A DNA stretch of 64,000 nt from Streptomyces pseudovenezuelae (lineage in GTDB: Bacteria > Actinomycetota > Actinomycetes > Streptomycetales > Streptomycetaceae). Below are positions 1 through 8,900 of this stretch, one piece after another. Numbering within the stretch: position 1 is the first letter of the stretch; each line of letters opens with the position of its first letter. Under the pieces are notes generated by a model. The model was not told the DNA's origin. It saw only the letters and a program-made list of their open reading frames with translations, and did not search any database. The position numbers and the translations under genes are program-made. Location: NCBI RefSeq assembly GCF_001513955.1, contig NZ_KQ948150.1, forward strand, positions 248,001 to 312,000, in the 5' to 3' direction.

Positions 1-615
1 CGGCCGTCGACCTCGACCTCCGGCCGCCCGTTCGGCGCCCGTGTCACCTCGACGTCCTGCGACGGACCGGGTCCCCGCATGCACCGCGCGACCCGGGACG
101 CCGCCGCTTCCAGATCAGCCCTTTCCCTGCTGGTCAGCCGGAACGGTCCGACCGCGCGCGGGTCGATACGGTCGGAGAAGGTGTCGTCGGGGCGGCGGGT
201 GACGGCGGCGTCGACCGCCAGCGCGTCGACCGTTGCCGACGCCGGCGGGCAACGACCTCCCCGAACTCCCGTCCCTGCTTGCGGAGTTCGCCAGCAGATG
301 TCGGCCCTCGTCGGTCAGTGTGATCTGTCGGCCCGTCTGCCGTCCCAGGGCCCGCACCGTCGGCGCGACCCCGTTCCAGTCCGGATGCGTGGCCGCGAAC
401 CCGACCCGCGAGTCGTAGAGCCGTGCGTCGTCCGAGAGGACCTGGCCCCGTTCCCGTCCGATGGCCACGGCGGTGAGACTGACGACCAGCCAGACCGTCG
501 CGACGATCGCGCACAACGACACCAGCGCGGACATCCCGAGCAGCCGAGACCGCAGACTCCCGCGCAGCGACAGGTCACCGCGCACGCGAAACACCTCCGC
601 CGCCGCACACTTCAT
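1..615 (-). pseudogene. Sensor histidine kinase, N-terminal part, frameshifted and cut by window edge
   Basis: Reading from 615 leftward there is a short cytoplasmic start, a hydrophobic helix (residues about 30-52, LVSLCAIVATVWLVVSLTAV) and an extracellular sensor stretch. Near 240-290 the reading frame is lost. The downstream frame that matches kinase sequence (AVDAAVTRRPDDTFSDRID and onward to position 1) is a different one, so at least one indel separates the two parts. The HAMP and kinase domains would lie beyond position 1. The ATG at 615 overlaps the end of the response-regulator remnant, the usual regulator-kinase arrangement. Either a decaying gene or an assembly error in a G/C run. 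Confidence 0.6.
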
Positions 616-1340
616 CCGCGGAGCGGACCTCGGCCACCTTGTAGCCGACCCCGTAGACCGTGAGCAGGAGCCCCGGGCGGGTGGGATCGCGCTCGATCTT
701 GCGGCGCAGGTTCATGACGTGTCCGTCGACCGTGCTGGTCGTCACGTACCGGTTGATGCCGTGCAGTCGCTCCAGAATCTGCTTTCTGGTGAACACCCGC
801 CCCGGAGCCGACGCCAGTATCTCGGGCACCCGGAACTCGCCGGGAGTGCACTCGGTCAGCCGCCCGTCCACCCGGACCTCGAACCGGCCCGGATCGACCA
901 CGAGCGAACCCACGGCGAACACGGGCTCGTCGCGTGCCCCTGCCCCTGCCCCCGCCCCGCTCCGGCACCGGTGTTCTGGCCGGTGCGCCTCAGCAACGTG
1001 CGGATACAGGCGACCAGTTCGCGGGACCGAACGGCTTGGTCATGTAGTCGTCGGCGCAGAGGTCGAGGGCGAGCAGCAGATCGTCCTCCTCCGCACGCGC
1101 GGTGAGCATCAGGATCGGTACCACCGACTCCCGCCGCAGCACCCGGCACACATCCAGTCCGTCCGTGCGCGGCATCATCCAGTCCAGCACCAGGAGGCCG
1201 GGCATCCGCCGCCGGACCTCCTCCAGAGCGGCCCGCCCGTCGTGGACGACACCGGTCGCATGGCCTTCGCGCTCCAGACAGCGCCGGATGAGATCGGCCT
1301 GCTTCGGATCGTCGTCCCGGCCAGGGGGCATCGGACGACG
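575..1340 (-). pseudogene. OmpR/PhoB-family response regulator, multiply frameshifted
   Basis: Three frames together rebuild one regulator. The receiver part (about 1020-1340) shows the phospho-acceptor segment LLVLDWMMPRTDG, the LTA threonine and the KPF lysine. The linker RELVACIRTLLRRTG continues in a second frame from about 1020 to 945. The C-terminal winged helix (TPGEFRVPEILASAPGRV, then DGHVMNLRRKIERDP and GVGYKV) is in a third frame from 922 to 575. The first beta strand of the receiver is also unreadable. The breaks fall in a C-run near 1020 and in a GGGGCA repeat near 930-950. As written, no functional regulator can be made. It would control the adjacent kinase's regulon. Confidence 0.65.
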
Positions 1341-1582
1341 ACAGAAACCCAACAAGTTTCTGACATTCGGCGTGTGCCGGCCCGTGTAGGGAAACGTCCG
1401 GGCCGGTCGAAGTCGTCGGTCCGCAACCGCTCCGTCAGAGTCGCCCCCTGCTCACCCGTCACCGCCTTGACGGGTGACGCATGGACTGCCATCATTGCGT
1501 CACCGCCTCAACCAGTGACACGGAACGTGTGCAGGTCAGTGGGCATCCAAGGAGCTTTCGACCCAGATGGGGAGCATCAGCC

Positions 1583-2011
1583 ATGGCAGTCAGCTACACC
1601 GCCGTCGTCGACGTCGACGGAGAAGGCCGGAACGGCGGTCACGTCCGCTCCTCCGACGGTCTGCTGGAGACCGGCCTCGCTCTCCCGAAAGAACTCGGCG
1701 GCGCCGGCACCGCCACCAATCCCGAACAGCTCCTGGCCGCCGGCTGGGCCGCATGCTTCCTCGGCGCCCTCCGCCGTGCGGCCACCACCCGCAAGATCCG
1801 ACTCACCAGCACGACCATCACCGCCGAGATCACGCTCACCCACGGCGACGACGGTGAGTTCTCCCTCTCCGCGGTCCTCAGCCCCGTCCTCGGCGGCGTA
1901 GACCAGGCCACCGCCCGGGAACTCGCCGAGGCCGCCCACCGGATCTGCCCGTACTCCAAGGCCACGCGCGACAACATCCCGGTCACCATCAACGCCGGCG
2001 TCGCTGCCTGA
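1583..2011 (+). CDS. ohr: Ohr/OsmC-family organic hydroperoxide reductase
   Basis: A 142-residue OsmC-fold protein that would reduce organic (fatty-acid) hydroperoxides in the cytoplasm using a cysteine pair, normally recharged by lipoylated proteins. Both family cysteines are visible: the peroxidatic one in AACFLGAL and the resolving one in ICPYSKAT. The N-terminal GHVRSSDG stretch is typical of Ohr. The ATG at 1583 follows GGGGAG with about nine bases between. An upstream in-frame start would add 34 poorly conserved residues. No OhrR-type MarR repressor is adjacent. The call to Ohr rather than OsmC rests on the CPYS motif and length. Confidence 0.88.
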   Translation: MAVSYTAVVDVDGEGRNGGHVRSSDGLLETGLALPKELGGAGTATNPEQLLAAGWAACFLGALRRAATTRKIRLTSTTITAEITLTHGDDGEFSLSAVLSPVLGGVDQATARELAEAAHRICPYSKATRDNIPVTINAGVAA

Positions 2012-2088
2012 CCCCCCCGACCGCGGGTCCCGTGTCCCCTGCACGGGACCCGCAACCCCCACACCGCGAGCGAAAAGCGAGGCACGAC

Positions 2089-2286
2089 ATGGCCGCGACG
2101 ACGCACACCCACGTACGGATCGCCGCACGACCCCGCTCGGATCGCGACGGCGTCACCGGTGAGCGGTCGCCCCGAGACACGGTGAGGCCCGGGGAGCGGG
2201 ACCGGCCGACCGACCCGCGGGTGTGGAACTGGGCGGAGAGCGTGACCCTCTCGGGGTACGGCCCGTCCGCCTTCAGCTTCCTGTGA
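2089..2286 (+). CDS. Hypothetical 65-residue protein, possibly spurious or a remnant
   Basis: A short open frame starting MAATTHTHVRIAARPR and ending SGYGPSAFSFL. The N-terminus faintly resembles the start of NADP-dependent alcohol-dehydrogenase-like oxidoreductases, but no domain follows, so it could be a broken gene end. A weak GAGG lies a few bases before the ATG. The composition is arginine- and proline-rich, as often seen in chance frames in GC-rich DNA. I would not rely on it being expressed. Confidence 0.22.
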   Translation: MAATTHTHVRIAARPRSDRDGVTGERSPRDTVRPGERDRPTDPRVWNWAESVTLSGYGPSAFSFL

Positions 2287-2493
2287 CCGGCGCGGCGCCC
2301 GGCTCCACACGTACTCGTGAGCCGTCAGGTGTGCTTCGGCACGGGCGGTGAAATGACTCAGGGACCCGCGACACGGGTCCGGACAAACACACCGTCAGGT
2401 GACTGAGGCCGCACATGTCGCTCGCGGCCGACACTGAGCGCACGGCACCCACCGGCGTGCGGGACACCCACCATCGAAAGCGAGAGCACAGTC

Positions 2494-2940
2494 ATGGACA
2501 TGAAGCTCGAAGTCGTCATCCTGCCCGTCTCCGACGTGGACCGGGCCAAGGGCTTCTACGTGGAGCAGCTCGGCTGGCGCCTCGACGCCGACTTCCCGAT
2601 CGACGACGGGTACCGGATCGTGCAGGTGACCCCGCCCGGCTCCGAGTGCTCCGTCATCTTCGGCGAGGGCCTCACCCGGCAGCAGGCGGGCACGCTCCAC
2701 GGTCTCCAGCTGACCGTCACCGACATCCTCAAGGCCCAGGAGGAGCTGGCCTCCTGCGGAGTGGAGGTGACCGGCCCCTTCCGCGACGAGACCGGCGCCT
2801 TCCACCACGCCGGTGACACCCACCGGGTGCCCGGCGTGCACCCCGAGCGGGCCAGCTACGGCACCTTCGCCGCCTTCAAGGACCCCGACGGCAACGAGTG
2901 GTTCCTGCAGGAGGTCACCGAGCGCGCCCCCGGCCGCTGA
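2494..2940 (+). CDS. VOC-superfamily (glyoxalase/bleomycin-resistance-like) protein
   Basis: A 148-residue protein with the paired beta-alpha-beta-beta-beta fold of the vicinal-oxygen-chelate superfamily. The opening VVILPVSDVDRAKGFYVEQL and the closing FKDPDGNEWFLQEV are hallmark VOC segments, the latter carrying the usual C-terminal glutamate. Members bind metal or small molecules and range from isomerases to resistance proteins, so the substrate cannot be named. A second ATG two codons in is a possible start. It lies 46 bases upstream of the flavoprotein gene and may be cotranscribed with it. Confidence 0.82.
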   Translation: MDMKLEVVILPVSDVDRAKGFYVEQLGWRLDADFPIDDGYRIVQVTPPGSECSVIFGEGLTRQQAGTLHGLQLTVTDILKAQEELASCGVEVTGPFRDETGAFHHAGDTHRVPGVHPERASYGTFAAFKDPDGNEWFLQEVTERAPGR

Positions 2941-2986
2941 ACCCCGTCCGATCCCCACCCAGCGGCAACCGACCACCGGAGGACAC

Positions 2987-4432
2987 GTGCCGACCGAGAA
3001 CACCCACACGTACGACGTCATAGTGATCGGCGCGGGCCCGGTCGGCGAGAACGTCGCGGACCGCACCACCGCCGCGGGACTGAGCACCGTCCTCGTAGAG
3101 AGCGAACTGGCCGGCGGTGAGTGCTCCTACTGGGCCTGCGAACCCAGCAAGGCCCTCCTTCGCCCCGTCCTGCTGCGCGCCGACGCCGCGCACGTCCCTG
3201 GTCTGGAGGCCGCCGTCGGGCAACCTCTGGACGTCGAGGCCGTGTTGGCGCACCGCAACCGCATGTCCGCGGACTGGAACGACGACGGCCAGGTCGAGTG
3301 GATCAAGTCGGCAGGCATCGACCTGGTACGCGGTCACGGCCGACTGGCCGGGGAGCGGGAGGTGTCCGTGTCGACCCCCGAGGGCGAGACCGTGCGACTG
3401 CGGGCCCGGCACGCGGTCGCTGTGTGCACCGGCAGCGGCGCGGCCCTGCCCCCGCTCCCCGGGATGACGGAACTGCGGCCCTGGACAAGCCGGGAGGCCA
3501 CCAGCGCGAAGCGGCCACCCCAACGCCTGATCATCGTGGGCGCCGGGGTGGTCGGCGTCGAGATGGCCACCGCCTGGCAGGCCCTGGGCAGCCGGGTGAC
3601 CCTGCTCGCCCGGGAGCACGGACTGCTGCCGCGGCACGAGCCCTTCGCCGGCGAACTGGTCACCGAACGGCTCCGGGAGGCCGGTACGGACGTACGGTTC
3701 GACGTCTCGGTCGTCACCGCGCAACGGACGGGCGACGGCGGGGACGAGGTCCGGGTGACCCTGTCGGACGGTGAGGTGGTCACCGCGGACGAGATCCTCT
3801 TCGCCACCGGCCGCTTCCCCCGCTCGCAGGACATCGGACTCGACACCGTCGGACTGCAGCCGGGGGACTGGCTCGCCACCGACGACAGCCTCACCGTCAC
3901 CGCCGTCCCCGGGACCTGGCTGTACGCCGTGGGCGATGTCAACCGGCGGGCCCTGTTCACCCATCAGGGCAAGTACCAGGCCCGTGTCGCCGGATCCGTG
4001 ATCGCCGCAAGGGCGCGGGGCGAGCGGCTGGACACCGGCCGCTGGTCACCCCACAGCAGCACGGCCGATGTCGAGGCCGTCCCCGGCGTCGTCTTCACCG
4101 ACCCCGAGATCGCCTCCGTGGGGCTCACCGTCCGCGAGGCCGAGCGCGCCGGGCGGGACGTCGAGGTCGTCGACTACGACATCGGCCACCTCGCGGGTGC
4201 CGTCCAGTACCGCCCCGACTACCGGGGCCGGGCGCGCGTACTCGTCGACCGGGAGCGCCAGGTCGTCGTCGGCGCCACCTTCGCCGGGCCGGGCGTCGCC
4301 GAGCTGCTGTACTCGGCCACCGTCGCCATCACCGGGGAGGTGCCGGTCGAGCGTCTGTGGCACGCCGTACCCGCCTTTCCCACCATCAGCGAGGTGTGGC
4401 TGCGCCTGCTGGAGACGAGGAGGGACTCATGA
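2987..4432 (+). CDS. FAD-dependent pyridine nucleotide-disulfide oxidoreductase
   Basis: A 481-residue flavoprotein of the lipoamide dehydrogenase/mercuric reductase family. In order: FAD-binding IGAGPVG (residues about 14-20), the redox-active pair in GGECSYWACEPSK (Cys46 and Cys51), NAD(P)-binding IVGAGVVGVEMA, the second FAD contact LYAVGDVN, and the dimerisation domain. The C-terminal segment is HAVPAFPTISEVW, where classical lipoamide dehydrogenases have AHPT with the catalytic His, so another dithiol or quinone substrate is likely. The GTG start is chosen because CCGGAGGA precedes it by six bases; upstream starts overlap the previous gene. Its stop overlaps the next ATG (ATGA). Confidence 0.85.
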   Translation: MPTENTHTYDVIVIGAGPVGENVADRTTAAGLSTVLVESELAGGECSYWACEPSKALLRPVLLRADAAHVPGLEAAVGQPLDVEAVLAHRNRMSADWNDDGQVEWIKSAGIDLVRGHGRLAGEREVSVSTPEGETVRLRARHAVAVCTGSGAALPPLPGMTELRPWTSREATSAKRPPQRLIIVGAGVVGVEMATAWQALGSRVTLLAREHGLLPRHEPFAGELVTERLREAGTDVRFDVSVVTAQRTGDGGDEVRVTLSDGEVVTADEILFATGRFPRSQDIGLDTVGLQPGDWLATDDSLTVTAVPGTWLYAVGDVNRRALFTHQGKYQARVAGSVIAARARGERLDTGRWSPHSSTADVEAVPGVVFTDPEIASVGLTVREAERAGRDVEVVDYDIGHLAGAVQYRPDYRGRARVLVDRERQVVVGATFAGPGVAELLYSATVAITGEVPVERLWHAVPAFPTISEVWLRLLETRRDS

Positions 4433-5028
4433 CCACCGCACGCGACCTCACCCTGGTCGTGCTCGGTCTGCCCGCAGAGCGGCCCGTGGCCCAGGGCGAC
4501 CTGTCCCTCGCGCTCGCCGGTGCCGAGGCGATCGACCTCCTGGAGAGCGGGGCGCTGACCCTGGACGGCGACCGCATGGTGCCGGGCCCCGCGGCGGTGA
4601 GCGGCGACCGTCTGCTGGACGAGGCGGCCGTCTCGCTCACCCGGCGTGAGCCGTACGACACGGTCGCCGAGTGGCTGTGGCGGCGCGGCGGCGAACTCGC
4701 CGCGGCCTATGCCCGTGAGCTGCAACGGGACGGGCTCGTCAGCCACCCACGGGGCCACTTCGGGTTCCGGTCCGCCCGCACCGTCCTGGTCGACTCACCC
4801 GCCCGCCGCGATGCGGAGGAACGCAAGGCGGCAGGTGAGCCGGTCCACACCGCACTGCTGGCGGCCGCGGGCATCGAAGGGCAGCCGGACGAGGCCGCGG
4901 AGAGCCTCACCGGGGACGCGGTCACCACCGTGCTGGCCGCGGTCGCTGACTCGGTGACGCAGCTCGAGGCCGTACGGCTGCGGCGGGACGTGGAGCACGC
5001 CGCGTTCGACAACGTCTGGCGCGCGTAG
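4429..5028 (+). CDS. GPP34 (GOLPH3/VPS74-like) family protein
   Basis: A 199-residue protein of the GPP34 family, which in eukaryotes binds phosphatidylinositol-4-phosphate at the Golgi. Many actinomycetes encode homologues of unknown role. The diagnostic N-terminal region DLTLVVLGLPAERPVAQGDL and the helical core (AGAEAIDLLESGALTLDGDR) are present, and length fits. It has no signal peptide. It overlaps the flavoprotein gene by four bases, so the two are translationally coupled. A link between them is inferred only from this overlap. Confidence 0.8.
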   Translation: MTTARDLTLVVLGLPAERPVAQGDLSLALAGAEAIDLLESGALTLDGDRMVPGPAAVSGDRLLDEAAVSLTRREPYDTVAEWLWRRGGELAAAYARELQRDGLVSHPRGHFGFRSARTVLVDSPARRDAEERKAAGEPVHTALLAAAGIEGQPDEAAESLTGDAVTTVLAAVADSVTQLEAVRLRRDVEHAAFDNVWRA

Positions 5029-5077
5029 AAGCCCTTCAGGGGCGCGCGGCCGTCGCTGGTGCCTGTCGAAGTCCCTG

Positions 5078-5629
5078 TCAGTCGGAGTCCCGCTCGACCA
5101 GGGTGTACATGACGGACCGCTGCTCCTTGTGACGCCGGATACGGCCCTTGGCGACCAGGGACTCAAGGGTGTTGCGCACCACTTGCGGGGTGGGGTTGCG
5201 GTCCGGGTGCTTCTTCAGGAGCTCGTCCCGCAACTCCTTTGCCGGACGCGACTCCTCGTACTGGCCGAGCAACTCCGCCAACAGGTCACCGAGCAGAGGC
5301 TGGTGCGACTTCCCCTTCGCACCGGCCTTCGGCGCAGTGGTGGTCGTGGCGGACTTGGCCGGCGCGGAACGTCGCGCGGCGGCCCGGGTCGGCGCCTTCG
5401 CCTTTGCGACGGCCGGCTCGTCCTGCACCTGCTCGGGCAGACGGGACGCGTCCGCGAAACCCTCGTACCGCTCGGCCAGGGTGAGGATGTCCGCGAGGAG
5501 GGCCTCCTCCTGCCTCAACACGGAGAGCCTCTCCTCCAGCTCCTTCTGTCGCCGGCGGTTCTCCTCCAGGTCCGATGCGGCTTGTGCTACGTACCGCGAT
5601 CGGAGCGTGGCGGCTGACTGGCTGGTCAC
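5078..5629 (-). CDS. Coiled-coil plus winged-helix protein, unknown function
   Basis: This 183-residue protein has three parts. Residues about 15-60 form a strongly charged coiled coil (LEENRRRQKELEERLSVLRQ). Residues about 75-108 are an alanine/lysine-rich flexible linker. The C-terminus (about 110-183) reads as a winged helix resembling DNA-binding domains (LRDELLKKHPDRNPTPQVVR, then SLVAKGRIRR). It probably binds DNA or nucleoid as an oligomer, but I do not recognise a named family. The GTG start at 5629 is preceded by GAGGGAG at good distance. It is transcribed alone, convergent with the GPP34 gene. Confidence 0.75.
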   Translation of the reverse strand: MTSQSAATLRSRYVAQAASDLEENRRRQKELEERLSVLRQEEALLADILTLAERYEGFADASRLPEQVQDEPAVAKAKAPTRAAARRSAPAKSATTTTAPKAGAKGKSHQPLLGDLLAELLGQYEESRPAKELRDELLKKHPDRNPTPQVVRNTLESLVAKGRIRRHKEQRSVMYTLVERDSD

Positions 5630-5832
5630 AACCGTTCACTCCCTCGATATGAATGACGTTGCGCATGCTACCCACGCTCCGGGGGCCCGCGCGGACAGGT
5701 GTCGCAAGGTGGGCCCCTGGGGGAAGTGTGTCGTAGAACCGCCGTCCTGGCGATCCCTGGTGACCGGCGTATGTGTGTGGGGCCCTGCCCGCCCTGAGCC
5801 CAGGACCTTCCCGCACGCAATGGACACGAAAA

Positions 5833-5895
5833 TACCGCACATGTGATGACACATGTGCGGTAGAGAGAGGGCGCCCGTAAGCACCGGGCGCCCTC
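5833..5895 (-). terminator. Two tandem hairpins downstream of the GH2 gene
   Basis: Just past the GH2 stop, 5867-5877 pairs perfectly with 5885-5895 (11-bp GC-rich stem, 7-base loop). Next, 5833-5845 pairs with 5850-5862 (13 bp, ATGA loop, arms containing CACATGTG). The first is a standard intrinsic-type terminator stem without a clear U-run, as is usual in Streptomyces. The second is AT-richer and could be a further terminator or a protein-binding palindrome. Confidence 0.6.
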
Positions 5896-5903
5896 CCGAC
5901 GGC

Positions 5904-8900
5904 TCAGCCGCGCACCGTGGCCGGGGGAGTGTTGTACCCCTCCGCCCGCAGCATCGGCCGGTTCGAGGGAAGCGCGGACGCGGGCCACGACAGCGTGACC
6001 TTCCGGCTCTCGCCGGGCAGCAGCCACAGGTAGTTGTCGTCGTACAGCGTCGGCAGGACCCGTGTGCCGTCCTCGTCCAGCAGGGACAGCCGGACCATCG
6101 CCGCGACCACCGATCCGCGGTTGCGGACCGTCGCGGTCGCCGTACGCCGGTCCCCGTCACGGGACACCGTGAGGGAGGCCGACAGCTTCGCCTGCCGGAC
6201 CTGGTTGAGGGCGCGCAGCGCCTCGGGGGTGCGGCAGCGCCAATAGGTGTTGCGTGACAGGACCTTGCCGGCCACGTCCGTGAGCGTCAGCCGCAGCAGG
6301 TGCAGCTCCGGCAGGTCCCCGGCAGGCGCGGCGTCGAACGCCGGCGCCGAGGCGGCGGGCTCCACGTCCACCCGGGCGGTCCGCGTGCCGGCGATCCGGC
6401 GGCCTGACAGGTCGTACGTCTCCGCCCTGACCGTCGCCCCCTTGAGCGCCCTACGGGTGTGGTTGACCGCGATGACCCGCCACTTCACCGGGTCGGCCTG
6501 GACGTGCAGGGGCTCGCAGGCGGTCCGGCAGCCGAAGTAGGCGCCGTTGACGTCGAAGTCGTAGTCGTAGGTCTGCCAGACCGTGCTGTGCCAGGCCGGG
6601 TGGGACATCCACAGCATCAAGCCGCTGGCGTTGTCCCACAGGTTGGCGTTCCAGGCCTCGAACATGGCGCGGAAGTTCTCGTAGTTCACGAACTGCGCCT
6701 TGCGCGTGAAGTCGTCCAGGTCGCGGGCGGTGCCGAGCCGGGTCTCGACGGCCGCCTTGTAGTTCTGCGGCGCCTGGTTGCCGCGCTCGCTCCAGTCGTG
6801 GAGGTACCAGGCACCCCCGATCGGCCACTCCGGCCCGTCCTCGCCCACCATGGCGCGCGTGCTGGCGGCGGTGGACACGACGGGCATACCGATCTCGGTG
6901 TGGAAGCCGAAGTCCTTGCTGCCGTACGTCGACGGGTCGAAGTAGCGCTCCGGCTCGACCCAGCCGTAGGGGCCGCCGCCGGTCACGATGCCGCCGGCGG
7001 AGTTGTTCTGGTACAGGACACCCGGCACCTGGCTCTCGACCGCCTTGCGCATGCCCGCGTCCACCGCGGCCGGCGGATTGCCCTCGTTGGCGCCGCACCA
7101 CACGGCCACGCTCGGGTGGATGCGGTAACGCAGCACGGTGTCGCGGGCCACGGACACGAACGCCTCGTGGTCCGGCGGGTCCATGCCCCAGGCGTTCGGG
7201 AAGTCGTTCCACACCAGGATGCCGTGGGCGTCGCAGGCGGCGTAGAACTCCTCGCGGTTGCTGCTGCCGACCCAGTTGCGGATCATCGTGAAGTTCATGG
7301 CCCGGTGCATCCGCACCGCCGCGTCCATCCGCTCGGCGGGCATGCGGCGCAGCAGTTCGTCCCAGCCCCAGTTGCCGCCGCGCACCAGCACCCGGACGCC
7401 GTTGACGCTGATCTTCAGCGGGTCGGGGGTGTTGGAGACGGTCGTGACATCGGTCCAGGTGTCGCCGTCGTCGGAGACCTGGACGGTGTACGTCTTCGGA
7501 TACGCCTGCTCCCAGAGGACCGCCACCCGGTCGACGCGCCGGGACACGCCCAGGTCGACCTGGAGCCACTGGTGGTCCTCGTAGGCGGAGGACCAGCGGG
7601 TACCGGGGTCGCCGTCCGTGGCGTGGGCGGCCGGGTGGCCGTCTTCCTGGGTGGAAGCGGTCGTCTCCCGGTGAAGCGCCAGGTCGGTGCCCGGCTCCGT
7701 GCTGTCGATGACGGCGAGGGACCAGAGGGAGTTGCCCCAACTGGTGTTGCGCAGTCCGCAGGACAGCCGGACGTAACGGGCCGTACGGGCCTCGAAGTCG
7801 GTCACCCGCAGGCCGGCGTCACCGCTGTTGAAGGGCAGCGGCACGGCCGTGTTGTCCACGGACGCGGCGTCCGTCCACTGCTCGCCGTCCGCGGAGACCT
7901 GCACGACGAAGGTCCGCGCGTAGGCCTGCTCCCAGACCAGGTCGACCCGGTCGAAGGACTGCACCGAGCCGAGGTCGACGCGGATCCACTGGTCGTCCTC
8001 GTAGGCGGAGGACCAGCGGGTGCCCGGGTCGCCGTCGGTGACGTGGGCGGCGGCGTGGCCGTCCTCGTCGGTGGTGGACGCCTGTGCCGGGGCGTGCAGG
8101 GCGAGGTCGGTGCCGGGACGGGCGCTGTCGAACACCGACAGCGTCCACAGGGAACTGCCCCAGTCCGTGGCCCTGGTGAGGCAGCGCACGCGGAGGTGCC
8201 GGGCGCGCCGGTCACCGAGCTGGACGGTCTGTGTGCAGGCGTCGGAGGACGGGGTGAACTTCAGCGGTGTGTCGTACTCGTAGCCGAACTGCCGTATCCC
8301 GAAACGGGTGGTGCGCCGGTCGCTCTCGCTGCCGCCGGTGCGGGCGACCAGGGTGAGCTCGTGCAGGGTGGGCTCGCCCAGGCCGTTGGGCCACCACAGG
8401 TCGGGGTTCTTCACGCGCAGGGCGCCGAACGCGTCGGGGGTGAAGATGACATCGATGTCATCGCCCGCCGGGACGGTGACCGTGCGCGACACGCGGACGT
8501 CGCCGAAGGCTGCGGAGACGGTGGCCTCGTGGTCGGCTGAGTCGGCGTTGCGCACCGGGACGGTCAGGGTGAGTTCGGCGACCGACAGGTCCGGCAGCGC
8601 GGGCAGCACGGTGTCCACACGCGGGTCGCCGATGACGAGGTGGCCGGTCGATCTCAGCCGTACGTGGTTCCAGATGCCGGCCGCCCGGTCGCGGACCGCC
8701 GGCATCCAGTCCCACCCCGAAGAAGCCAGGTAGGTCGGCGAGTTGAGGTTCATGGTGTTGGCTCCGGCGTCCACCCAGGCTTCGCCCGCCGGGCCCTTGT
8801 CGCCGGGGCTGCCGGGCACGGGCATGGGCGAGATCCGCACCGCGAGCGCGTTGCCGCCCCCGGTGCTCAGGAGGTCGGTGATGTCGTGGGCGGAGCGGGC

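Noticed and set aside
930..955. GGGGCA tandem repeat as a phase-variation tract
   Set aside because: Only about three units, and the gene has other breaks as well, so a switch is not supported.
2813..2986. N-terminal extension of the flavoprotein to an upstream start
   Set aside because: It overlaps the VOC gene, reads as low-complexity Pro/Ser sequence, and the GTG at 2987 has an excellent ribosome site.
6459..8540. 693-residue open frame on the plus strand inside the GH2 gene
   Set aside because: Antisense frame to a clearly recognisable enzyme. Val/Gly/Arg-rich low-complexity translation typical of GC-rich shadows, no domain.
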